From the NCBI RefSeq assembly GCF_006539945.1, contig NZ_BJNZ01000019.1:31890-95889 (forward strand): a stretch of DNA of 64,000 nucleotides, read 5' to 3'. Under the pieces are notes generated by a model. The model did not search any database. It was not told the origin of the DNA and saw only the letters and a list, made by a program, of their open reading frames with translations. The position numbers and the translations under genes were made by a program. This stretch comes from Cellulosimicrobium cellulans. GTDB taxonomy: Bacteria > Actinomycetota > Actinomycetes > Actinomycetales > Cellulomonadaceae. Shown piece by piece: positions 57,140 through 64,000 of this stretch (position 1 is its first letter; every line of letters begins with the position of its first letter).

Positions 57140-57253
57140 GGGCGCGGCGCGACGCGCCGGGCCCGACGACAGCCCCGGGCTCGCCGCCCGAGCCCTGTGA
57201 CGACCCGGGTCCGGCGCCGCGGGGGTGTGCGCGGCCGCACTAGGGTGGGTGCC

Positions 57254-58273
57254 ATGACGATCCTCGTGACCGGCGGAGCCGGGTACATCGGCGCGCACGT
57301 GGTGCGCCTTCTCCAGGAGCGCGGCGAGAAGGTGGTCGTGGTCGACGACCTCAGCACCGGTCGCGCGGACCGCGTCGGCGACGCGACGCTCGTGGAGGTC
57401 GACGTCGCGGCGCCCGAGGCCGTGGACGTGCTGACGCGCGCCCTCACCGAGCACGACGTGCGCGCGGTGATCCACTTCGCGGCCCGCAAGCAGGTGGGGG
57501 AGTCGGTCGAGAAGCCGGCCTGGTACTACCAGCAGAACGTCGGTGGCTTCACGAACCTCGTCACCGCGATGCAGGCGGCGGGCGTGGACCGGCTCGTGTT
57601 CTCGTCCTCCGCGGCGACGTACGGCATGCCGTCGGTCTCCCTCGTCGAGGAGAAGCTGCACGCCGAGCCGATCAACCCCTACGGCGAGACCAAGCTCGTC
57701 GGCGAGTGGCTCGGTCGCGCGGCCGGTCGCGCGTGGGGCCTGCGGTTCGTCGCGCTGCGCTACTTCAACGTGGCCGGCGCGGGGTGGCCGGAGCTCGGCG
57801 ACCCTGCCGTGCTCAACCTCGTCCCCATGGTGCTCGACCGCCTGGAGCGCGGGGAGCAGCCCAAGATCTTCGGCGCCGACTACCCGACGCCGGACGGCAC
57901 GTGCATCCGCGACTACATCCACGTCCTGGACCTCGCGCACGCGCACCTCGCGGCGCTCGGGTACCTCGACGTCGACGAGCGCCCGTTCGACGTGTTCAAC
58001 GTGGGGACCGGTCAGGGGTCGTCGGTGCGTGAGGTGATCGACGAGATCGGGCGCGTCAGCGGGCTCGACGTCACGCCGGAGATCCTCCCGCGCCGTGCCG
58101 GCGACCCGCCGCAGCTCGTCGGCGACCCGCGCCGGATCAACGAGCTCTTCGGCTGGACGGCGACGAGGGGGCTGCCCGAGATCATCTCCTCGGCCTGGGA
58201 CGCCTGGCAGGCCGGCCCCCGCCGCATCGAGGTGCCCGCAGCCGGCGGTGCCGAGGGCGCTCCCGAGGTGTGA
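57254..58273 (+). CDS. galE: UDP-glucose 4-epimerase
   Basis: 339 residues from ATG 57254, leaderless: TAGGGT (57241-57246) is 7 nt upstream. ILVTGGAGYIGAHVVRLL near 3-20 is the NAD site. SSSAATYGMP near 117-126 and INPYGETKLVGEW near 141-153 give the catalytic Ser, Tyr and Lys. DGTCIRDYIHVLDLAHAHLAAL near 215-236 and FNVGTGQGSSVREVID near 249-264 are GalE hallmarks. Known role: UDP-glucose/UDP-galactose interconversion for envelope sugars. Confidence 0.96.
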   Translation: MTILVTGGAGYIGAHVVRLLQERGEKVVVVDDLSTGRADRVGDATLVEVDVAAPEAVDVLTRALTEHDVRAVIHFAARKQVGESVEKPAWYYQQNVGGFTNLVTAMQAAGVDRLVFSSSAATYGMPSVSLVEEKLHAEPINPYGETKLVGEWLGRAAGRAWGLRFVALRYFNVAGAGWPELGDPAVLNLVPMVLDRLERGEQPKIFGADYPTPDGTCIRDYIHVLDLAHAHLAALGYLDVDERPFDVFNVGTGQGSSVREVIDEIGRVSGLDVTPEILPRRAGDPPQLVGDPRRINELFGWTATRGLPEIISSAWDAWQAGPRRIEVPAAGGAEGAPEV

Positions 58274-58298
58274 AGAACGGATTCTCGTGCGATCCTCT

Positions 58299-58320
58299 AT
58301 TCCTCAGCATGCTGAGGAAT
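58299..58320 (+). promoter_or_regulatory. Perfect 22-bp palindrome upstream of the crt operon
   Basis: ATTCCTCAGCA (58299-58309) followed directly by its reverse complement TGCTGAGGAAT (58310-58320), with no loop. This is the form of a DNA operator rather than an RNA hairpin. It lies 41 bp before the crtB start and 25 bp after galE. The regulator is unknown; none is encoded beside it. Confidence 0.7.
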
Positions 58321-58361
58321 GACCGGGGAGGTGCCCCGGCGACGGACGACGGGACCAGCAC

Positions 58362-59276
58362 GTGGGCGACGAGAACGACCCGGCACGGCTGTACGACTTG
58401 ACCGCAGCGCGCACGAGCCGGGTCGTGCTCGCGTCCTACTCGACCTCGTTCGGTCTGGGAGCACGCCTGCTCGACGCGCCGACGCGCGACGGGATCGACG
58501 CCGTCTACGGTCTCGTCCGCATCGCCGACGAGGTGGTCGACACGCGGCGCGGGGACGGCGCCGCCGACCTCCTCGACGAGCTCGAGGCCGAGACGGCGAG
58601 GGCGCTCGAGCGCGGGTGGTCGACGAACCTCGTCGTGCACTCGTTCGCGCTCGCGGCGCGGCGCTGCGGCTTCGGCCACGCCGAGGTCGATCCCTTCTTC
58701 GCATCGATGCGGACCGACCTCACCGTGCGCGTGCACGACCGCGAGAGCTACGAGCGCTACGTCTACGGCTCGGCCGAGGTCGTCGGCCTCATGTGCCTCG
58801 CGGTGTTCCTCAACGCGCGCCGTCGCCCGGGCGAGCCGCTCCGGGTGCCCGACCCCGTGCTCGTGCGGGGCGCGCGGGCGCTCGGCGCGGCGTTCCAGAA
58901 GATCAACTTCCTGCGCGACCTGCGCACGGACCACGACGAGCTGGGTCGCGCGTACCTGCCCGGCGTCGTCCCGGGCCGGCTGCGCAGGCGTGACGTCGAG
59001 GCGTTCTGCCGGGAGGTCGAGGAGGACCTCGCCGCGGCGCGGGCCGCGCTCCCGGGCCTGCCGGTGCGGCCACGGATCGCGGTCGCCGCGACGGTCGCCG
59101 TCTACGAGCGGCTCCTCGCCCGTCTCGCGGCGACATCGCCCGAGGACATCCTGCGCGCCCGCGTGCGCGTTCCCGACACCGTCAAGGTCGCTCTCGCGGC
59201 CCGCGCCGCTGGTGGCCAGCTCCTCGGACAGGTGGCGTCCGCCCGGTCCCCGCGCCCGCGGAAGGTGCTCGCGTGA
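58362..59276 (+). CDS. crtB: Phytoene synthase
   Basis: 304 residues from GTG 58362. VLASYSTSFGLGARLL near 22-37 starts the fold. The two Asp-rich substrate motifs are VRIADEVVDTRRGD near 51-64 and FLRDLRTDHDELGRAYLPGV near 183-202. Known reaction: two GGPP to phytoene. No GGPP synthase (crtE) is in the window, so it must be supplied elsewhere. First gene of five in a tightly overlapping carotenoid operon. Confidence 0.95.
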   Translation: MGDENDPARLYDLTAARTSRVVLASYSTSFGLGARLLDAPTRDGIDAVYGLVRIADEVVDTRRGDGAADLLDELEAETARALERGWSTNLVVHSFALAARRCGFGHAEVDPFFASMRTDLTVRVHDRESYERYVYGSAEVVGLMCLAVFLNARRRPGEPLRVPDPVLVRGARALGAAFQKINFLRDLRTDHDELGRAYLPGVVPGRLRRRDVEAFCREVEEDLAAARAALPGLPVRPRIAVAATVAVYERLLARLAATSPEDILRARVRVPDTVKVALAARAAGGQLLGQVASARSPRPRKVLA

Positions 59277-60946
59277 GGGCACCGCGCGTCGTCGTGGTCG
59301 GAGGCGGGATCTCCGGGCTCGCCACCGCGGCGCTCCTCGCGCGCGGGGGCGCGGCCGTCACGCTGCTGGAGCGCCACGAGGTCCTGGGCGGCCGGGCGGG
59401 CACCCTCGAGCTCGACGGCTTCCGCTTCGACACCGGCCCCTCCTGGTACTTCATGCCGGAGGTGTTCGACCACTTCTTCGCACTCCTCGGCGCGCGCGTC
59501 GAGGACCACCTCGACCTCGTCCCGCTCGACCCGGCCTACCGCGTCTTCTTCGAGCCGGACGGCGCCGACGCCGCGTCGACGTTCGAGCTCTCGGCGAGCC
59601 CGGGCGTGAACCGGTCACGGTTCGACGCGGTCGAGCCGGGTGCCGGCGGACGCCTCGCGGCGTACGCCGCGGAGGCGAGCGAGGCGTACGGGCTCGCGCT
59701 CGACCACTTCCTGTACACCACGTTCGAACGTCCCGACCGGGCGCTCTCGCCCGCGGTGCTGCGGCGGCTGCCTCGCCTCGCCGCGCTGCTGCGCGAGTCG
59801 CTCGCGGACCGCGCGGCGCGCGCCGTCGAGGACCCCCGGCTGCGCCAGCTCCTGGGGTACCACGCCGTCTTCCTCGGCTCGTCGCCGTACCGCGCGCCCG
59901 CGCTCTACTCCCTCATGAGCCACCTCGATCTCGTCGACGGCGTCCAGTACCCCCGCGGCGGGATGTACACGCTGATCGAGGCCGTGGCGCGGCTCGCGCG
60001 GGACGAGGGTGCGGAGCTGCGCACCGGGGCCGACGTCGCGGGCATCGAGGTCACCGGAGGAGACGGGCGGCGCGGGCGCGTCACGGGCGTCCGCCTCGCC
60101 TCGGGCGAGCTCGTGGAGGCGGACGTCGTCGTGTCCGCCGCCGACCGGCACCACACCGAGACCGCGCTCCTCGAGCCGCGCTGGGCCGACCTGCCCGCCG
60201 CGGCGTGGGAGGACAAGGGGCCGGGCATCTCCGCGCTGCTCGTGCTCGCGGGAGTCCGCGGCGAGCTGCCCGAGCTCGCGCACCACTCGCTCTTCTTCAC
60301 GCGCGACTGGCCCGCGAACTTCGACGCCGTGCTCGGCACCGACCGCCGGAGCGACCCGCGCGGGCTGCGCGTGCCCGACCCGGCGTCGCTCTACGTGTCG
60401 CGCACGTCCGCGACCGACGGGCCGTCGTCGGGCGCGCCCGCGGCCCCGCCCGGCCACGAGAACCTCTTCCTCCTGGTCCCGTTCCCCGCCGACCCGACGC
60501 TCGGCGCGGACGCCCCGTCGCAGCGCGCGCTCGACGCGCTCGCGGACCGCTATCTGGCCCAGGTCGGGAGCTGGGCCGGGATCGAGGACCTCCCAGGCCG
60601 GGTCGTCACGCGCCGCGTGCTCGGGCCTGCCCACTTCTCGACCGAGCTCTCGTCGTGGCGCGGGGGTGCGCTCGGCATGGAGCACACGCTGCGGCAGTCC
60701 GCGCTGTGGCGGCCGGGCAACGTCTCCCGTCGTGTCGACGGGCTGTACCACGCGGGAGGTGGCACGATCCCGGGCGTGGGACTGCCGATGTGCCTCATCA
60801 GCGCCGAGCTCGTCGCGAAGCGGCTGCTCGGCGAGACGTCGTCGCGACCGTTGCCCGCGCCGCTGCGCACCGGGTTCCTCGCCGCGAGCCGGAGGCCGGA
60901 GCGGCTGCGACCCGCGGGGGTCCGGCCGGTCGAGGTCCGCCGGTGA
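59273..60946 (+). CDS. crtI: Phytoene desaturase
   Basis: 557 residues from GTG 59273, overlapping the crtB stop (GTGA). N-terminal FAD motif VVVVGGGISGLATAALLARGG near 5-25, FRFDTGPSWYFMPEVFDHFF near 50-69, and the C-terminal FAD segment GLYHAGGGTIPGVGLPMCLISAEL near 492-515. Slightly longer than average (about 500-530). Known reaction: four desaturations of phytoene to lycopene. Confidence 0.96.
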   Translation: MRAPRVVVVGGGISGLATAALLARGGAAVTLLERHEVLGGRAGTLELDGFRFDTGPSWYFMPEVFDHFFALLGARVEDHLDLVPLDPAYRVFFEPDGADAASTFELSASPGVNRSRFDAVEPGAGGRLAAYAAEASEAYGLALDHFLYTTFERPDRALSPAVLRRLPRLAALLRESLADRAARAVEDPRLRQLLGYHAVFLGSSPYRAPALYSLMSHLDLVDGVQYPRGGMYTLIEAVARLARDEGAELRTGADVAGIEVTGGDGRRGRVTGVRLASGELVEADVVVSAADRHHTETALLEPRWADLPAAAWEDKGPGISALLVLAGVRGELPELAHHSLFFTRDWPANFDAVLGTDRRSDPRGLRVPDPASLYVSRTSATDGPSSGAPAAPPGHENLFLLVPFPADPTLGADAPSQRALDALADRYLAQVGSWAGIEDLPGRVVTRRVLGPAHFSTELSSWRGGALGMEHTLRQSALWRPGNVSRRVDGLYHAGGGTIPGVGLPMCLISAELVAKRLLGETSSRPLPAPLRTGFLAASRRPERLRPAGVRPVEVRR

Positions 60947-61284
60947 CGGGTCTGGTCTACCTCGGGGCGCTCGCGGTCTCGCTCGGGGGCCTCGCCGTGC
61001 TCGACCGGCGCTTCCGCCTCGCGTTCTGGGCGGACTGGCGCCGGGCCGCGCTCACGGTCGGGCTGGGCGTCGTCGGGTTCCTCCTCTGGGACGTCGCGGG
61101 GCTCGTGCTCGGCATCTTCGCGCGCGGGGAGAGCCCCTGGATGACGGGCCTCCTGCTCGCGCCCGACCTCCCCGTCGAGGAGGCGGTCTTCCTCACGCTC
61201 CTGTGCTACAACGCGCTGCTCGTCTGGCGCGGCGCCGAGCGCGTGCTCGCAGCACGCCGCGCCCGGGTGGAGGGCGACACGTGA
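60943..61284 (+). CDS. crtYe: C50 carotenoid cyclase subunit (CrtYe/CrtYg-like)
   Basis: 113 residues from GTG 60943, overlapping crtI. Three membrane helices; APDLPVEEAVFLTLLCYNALLVWRG near 70-94 carries the PxEE motif of heterodimeric lycopene cyclases. It works with the product of the next gene on the elongated C50 chain. Whether the ring made is epsilon or gamma cannot be read from sequence. Confidence 0.9.
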   Translation: MTGLVYLGALAVSLGGLAVLDRRFRLAFWADWRRAALTVGLGVVGFLLWDVAGLVLGIFARGESPWMTGLLLAPDLPVEEAVFLTLLCYNALLVWRGAERVLAARRARVEGDT

Positions 61285-61625
61285 CCAACATCGTCCTCAA
61301 CGTGATCGTCCTGGCGGCCCTCGTCGTCGTGTCGTGGCGCGTGCTGCGGCGCCTGCGTCCCGGCCCGCTCGTGTGGACCGCCGTCGTGATGTGCGTGCTC
61401 ACGCTCGTGTTCGACACGCTCATGATCGCCGCCGACCTCTACGTCTACGACCCGGACAAGATCCTCGGCGTGTACCTCTGGGGCGCTCCCCTCGAGGACT
61501 TCGCCTACGCGCTCGCCGCGGCCCTGGGCATGCCGGTGCTGTGGACGGTGCTCGGGGCCCGAGGCCGCGACCGTGCCCCCGAGGATCGCGCCACGGGCGG
61601 TCGGGCGGGCGAGGGCGCCCGGTGA
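61281..61625 (+). CDS. crtYf: C50 carotenoid cyclase subunit (CrtYf/CrtYh-like)
   Basis: 114 residues from GTG 61281, overlapping the previous stop. Three helices, with LGVYLWGAPLEDFAYALAAALG near 63-84 containing the PLEDF motif of the second subunit. The C-terminal 20 residues are charged and probably cytoplasmic. The tight overlaps suggest one-to-one production with its partner. Confidence 0.9.
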   Translation: MTNIVLNVIVLAALVVVSWRVLRRLRPGPLVWTAVVMCVLTLVFDTLMIAADLYVYDPDKILGVYLWGAPLEDFAYALAAALGMPVLWTVLGARGRDRAPEDRATGGRAGEGAR

Positions 61626-62491
61626 AGGACGTGCTGGCCGCGTCGCGGCCCTTCTCGTGGATCAACACCGCCTACCCGTTCGCCGCGGGCTACCTCGTCG
61701 CGACCGGCGGCCGGGTCGACCTCGCGCTCGTCGTCGGGACGCTGTACTTCCTCGTGCCGTACAACCTGCTCATGTACGGCGTGAACGACGTCTTCGACTA
61801 CGCGAGCGACCTCCGCAACCCGCGCAAGGGCGGGATCGAGGGAGCGCTCGCCGACCCGGCGACCGCGCGCGCGACCCACCGGCGCATCCTGCGGGCCTGC
61901 GTCGCGACGAACGTGCCGTTCCTCGTCGCCCTGGTGCTCCTGGGCGACCCGCTCGCCGCCGTGGTGCTCCTCCTGGTCGTGTTCGGCGTCGTCGCGTACT
62001 CCGCCCCGGGCCTGCGGTTCAAGGAGCGCCCGTTCCTCGACTCGTTCACGTCCGCGATGCACTTCGCCGGGCCGCTGCTCTACGCGCTCGTCCTCGTGGA
62101 CGCGGACCTGTCGGCGCGGTCGGTGTGGCCGGTGCTCGTGGGGTTCGTCCTGTGGGGGATGGCGTCGCACGCGTTCGGAGCCGTGCAGGACGTGCGCGCG
62201 GACCGCGAGGGCGGCATCGCGTCCGTCGCGACCGCGGTCGGCGCCCACGCGACCGTGCTCGGCGCGGCGGGGGCGTACGTCGCGGCCGCGGCGGTCCTCG
62301 CCGTCCTGCCGTGGCCCGGCGTCCTCGCCGCCCTGCTGCCGCTCCCGTACGCCGCCAACGTGCTCCGGTTCCGCGACGTGCGCGACGACGACTGCGAGCG
62401 CGCGAACGCGGGGTGGCGCACGTTCTTGTGGCTCAACCTCGTCACGGGCTTCCTCGTGACGATGCTGCTCGTCGTGACCGCGCTCGCCTGA
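61622..62491 (+). CDS. crtEb: Lycopene elongase (UbiA-type prenyltransferase)
   Basis: 289 residues from GTG 61622, overlapping the previous stop. About eight helices; the Asp-rich prenyl-diphosphate motifs are YGVNDVFDYASDLRNPRKGG near 51-70 and AVQDVRADREGGIASVATAVG near 189-209. Known reaction: adding two C5 units to lycopene to give a C50 backbone, then cyclised by the CrtYe/CrtYf pair. It closes the operon. Confidence 0.94.
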   Translation: MKDVLAASRPFSWINTAYPFAAGYLVATGGRVDLALVVGTLYFLVPYNLLMYGVNDVFDYASDLRNPRKGGIEGALADPATARATHRRILRACVATNVPFLVALVLLGDPLAAVVLLLVVFGVVAYSAPGLRFKERPFLDSFTSAMHFAGPLLYALVLVDADLSARSVWPVLVGFVLWGMASHAFGAVQDVRADREGGIASVATAVGAHATVLGAAGAYVAAAAVLAVLPWPGVLAALLPLPYAANVLRFRDVRDDDCERANAGWRTFLWLNLVTGFLVTMLLVVTALA

Positions 62492-62540
62492 CCGCCGGGC
62501 TCGGCCGGGCGGGCGGCGTCGGGTGCTCCCCGGGACGACG

Positions 62541-62580
62541 ACGGCCCCGGTCCGCGAGGTCGTCGCGGTGCCGGGGCCGT
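62541..62580. terminator. Bidirectional terminator of the crt operon
   Basis: ACGGCCCCGG (62541-62550) and CCGGGGCCGT (62571-62580) enclose a second stem CCGCGA/TCGCGG (62552-62568). It lies between convergent genes. Confidence 0.85.
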
Positions 62581-62599
62581 GGTCGGGGGAGCGGGAGCC

Positions 62600-64000
62600 T
62601 CAGGAGAGGTCGCCGTACTCCCAGTGCCAGGGCTCGTTCTTCGAGCCGCCGGCGCGCGCCCACTCGGGGTTGTCCCAGCCGTAGGCCGGCGCGTTGGCGC
62701 GCATCCACTCGTACTGCGCGGTGCCGTAGCCCTGGATGCCGCCGCCGAGGTCGAGCGCGAGCGCCCAGCCGTGGTTCGACATGCCGGGGGGCGCGGCGAA
62801 GTACCCGCGCGACGCCTTGACGGCGACCTGCGAGGCGTAGGAGCGGTAGGAGTCCGTCACGGAGAGGTTCACGCCGAACGCCTCGCGGAACTTCTCGTTG
62901 AGCGCCTCGATCTGGTGCGCCGCGTCGCAGCGGAGCTGCTCGCCCGGCGCGAACGACAGCTCGCACAGCGCGCTCGCGGGGATCTGACCGTTGCCGTAGC
63001 CCGCCGTGGAGGTCGCCCACCTGTCGAGCTGTGCGGCGATCTCCGCGGCCGACGGCGGTCCGGGCACGACCTCGACGGTCACGCCCGAGCCGGCCGCGTC
63101 GAGCAGCGTCGACAGCTCGGTGGTCAGGGAGGCGATCTCCTCGGAGGTCGGCGCGTCGGAGGAAGACGCGTCGGTGGTCGGCGCGGTCGCGGCGTCGTCG
63201 GAGGAGCCGGTCGCGAGGTCGGGCGACGTGGCCGTGTCGGCGGCCGCGGCATCCTCCTCGGGCGACTCGGTCGCGGTCTCGGCGGACGCGGAGGCGTCAG
63301 GAGCGGCGTCGTCGGGGTCCGCCGCGCTCTCGGCCGACAACGCCGCCGCCGGCTCGTCGGACGTCGCGGCGAGGTCGGGCAGCGCCGCGTCGAGCGCGGG
63401 CGCCGCGGCGGCAAGCTCTCCGAGCGGGGTGCGCGCCGAGGTGCGGCTCGCGCGCTCGCCACCGCGCTCGTCGAGCGCGGGCACGCTCTCGGCGAGGACG
63501 TCCGTCGCGGAGAGGGAGTCGCCCACCGCGGCGTCGTCCGGGGCGTCGGGCGTGGTGCTCGGCGCGGCGTCGGGGTCCGCGGGCTGCGTCCCGACCGAGA
63601 CGGCCGGGAGGCTGGAGAGGTCGGGCGTCCGGTCGGCGGAGGACACCTCGGTGACGGCCTCGCTGAGGCGCGTGCGCGCGTCCTCGATCTGGGCGACCTG
63701 CTCGGGGGTGAGCCCTGCGGCGCCTTCCCCGGTGAGGAACTGCGCGCGCTGGAGCGCGTCGCCGGCCGCCTCGACCGTCTCCGGGTCGGCGGCGACGGTA
63801 CCGATCGTGGTGGGCGCGGGCGCGGCGGTCACCCCGGGGGCCGGGGTCCCGGCCGTCGTGGTGCCGGTCCCGGCGGCCGACGGCGCGGTGCCGCTCCCGA
63901 GGGCGGCCGCGGCGGTGCTCGCCGTGAGCGCGACGGCCGCCACGGCGGCGCCGGTCCCGAGCGTGCGGCGGCGCGGCGCGACGCGGGCAGCACCGTGCGC
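62600..64000 (-). CDS. Secreted M15 (VanY/DacB-like) peptidase, N-terminus cut by window edge
   Basis: 467 codons are visible, open to the right edge, so the start is outside. The frame at the edge reads RRRTLGTGAAVAAVALTAS, the end of a signal peptide with a basic (possibly Tat) front. A region of about 60 residues with QAQF-like helices and then about 180 residues of Ala/Asp/Ser/Thr/Pro low-complexity linker lead to the M15 domain. In it SYASQVAVKASRG, SNHGWALALDLGGG (His and Asp ligands) and EPWHWEYG (last His) are seen. Known role: trimming D-Ala or peptide cross-links of peptidoglycan. Confidence 0.88.
   Translation of the reverse strand, partial: AHGAARVAPRRRTLGTGAAVAAVALTASTAAAALGSGTAPSAAGTGTTTAGTPAPGVTAAPAPTTIGTVAADPETVEAAGDALQRAQFLTGEGAAGLTPEQVAQIEDARTRLSEAVTEVSSADRTPDLSSLPAVSVGTQPADPDAAPSTTPDAPDDAAVGDSLSATDVLAESVPALDERGGERASRTSARTPLGELAAAAPALDAALPDLAATSDEPAAALSAESAADPDDAAPDASASAETATESPEEDAAAADTATSPDLATGSSDDAATAPTTDASSSDAPTSEEIASLTTELSTLLDAAGSGVTVEVVPGPPSAAEIAAQLDRWATSTAGYGNGQIPASALCELSFAPGEQLRCDAAHQIEALNEKFREAFGVNLSVTDSYRSYASQVAVKASRGYFAAPPGMSNHGWALALDLGGGIQGYGTAQYEWMRANAPAYGWDNPEWARAGGSKNEPWHWEYGDLS

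Overview
The window is 64 kb of very GC-rich actinobacterial chromosome, roughly 73-75 % G+C by eye. It is most like a Micrococcales genome of the Cellulosimicrobium/Cellulomonas/Promicromonospora kind. Pointers are bldC, a DUF3073 protein, a C50-carotenoid crt operon, a tRNA-Glu/Asp/Phe cluster, SAM-IV-type riboswitches and frequent leaderless promoters. The genus is inferred, not shown. I see no prophage, insertion sequence, CRISPR array or rRNA. The MMPL gene is cut by the left edge and the M15 peptidase gene by the right edge.

Layout: (1) 1-3463, a TetR regulator and an MMPL exporter. (2) 3528-17691, an organosulfur-acquisition operon: a promoter, a SAM-IV riboswitch and a short cysteine-rich leader peptide, then five luciferase-like FMN monooxygenases, a DUF1684 protein, a GNAT acetyltransferase, an amino-acid-type ABC importer, an FAD amine oxidase, a nitroreductase and a rhodanese. 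(3) 17700-18740, a small lower-GC patch with an orphan CdiI-like immunity gene and possible gene debris. (4) 18739-24390, a second SAM-type riboswitch and a Dpp/Opp peptide importer. (5) 24466-26817, dps, an aldo/keto reductase and a small membrane protein. (6) 26914-28236, two flavin reductases behind a third SAM-IV element on the minus strand. (7) 28426-30640, gdhA and cutC. (8) 30786-36535, a second family-5 solute importer. (9) 36754-45809, an RNB ribonuclease, an SCP2-like protein, a 1585-residue secreted nuclease/5'-nucleotidase and two membrane proteins. (10) 45846-49715, the sulfate importer sbp-cysTWA. (11) 50037-56123, purF, purM, DUF3073, bldC, holin-like and DUF3618 proteins, three tRNAs, a zincin and an ArsR regulator. 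(12) 56216-62491, a CDF exporter, galE and crtB-crtI-crtYe-crtYf-crtEb. (13) 62600-64000, a secreted M15 peptidase.

How it fits together: three SAM-sensing leaders within 25 kb drive monooxygenases, the flavin reductases that would supply their FMNH2, an amino-acid-type importer and a peptide importer. A sulfate importer lies 17.5 kb from the nearest of them. Together these read as a sulfur-starvation regulon that takes up organosulfur compounds, probably N-acetylates them, and oxidatively cleaves C-S bonds. The GNAT plus monooxygenase plus importer set recalls the S-alkylcysteine salvage operons of Bacillus (ytm/yxe), but here it has extra oxidase, nitroreductase, rhodanese and DUF1684 genes and no visible deacetylase. 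The SAM-IV riboswitch followed by a Cys-codon leader peptide is the most striking structure in the window.
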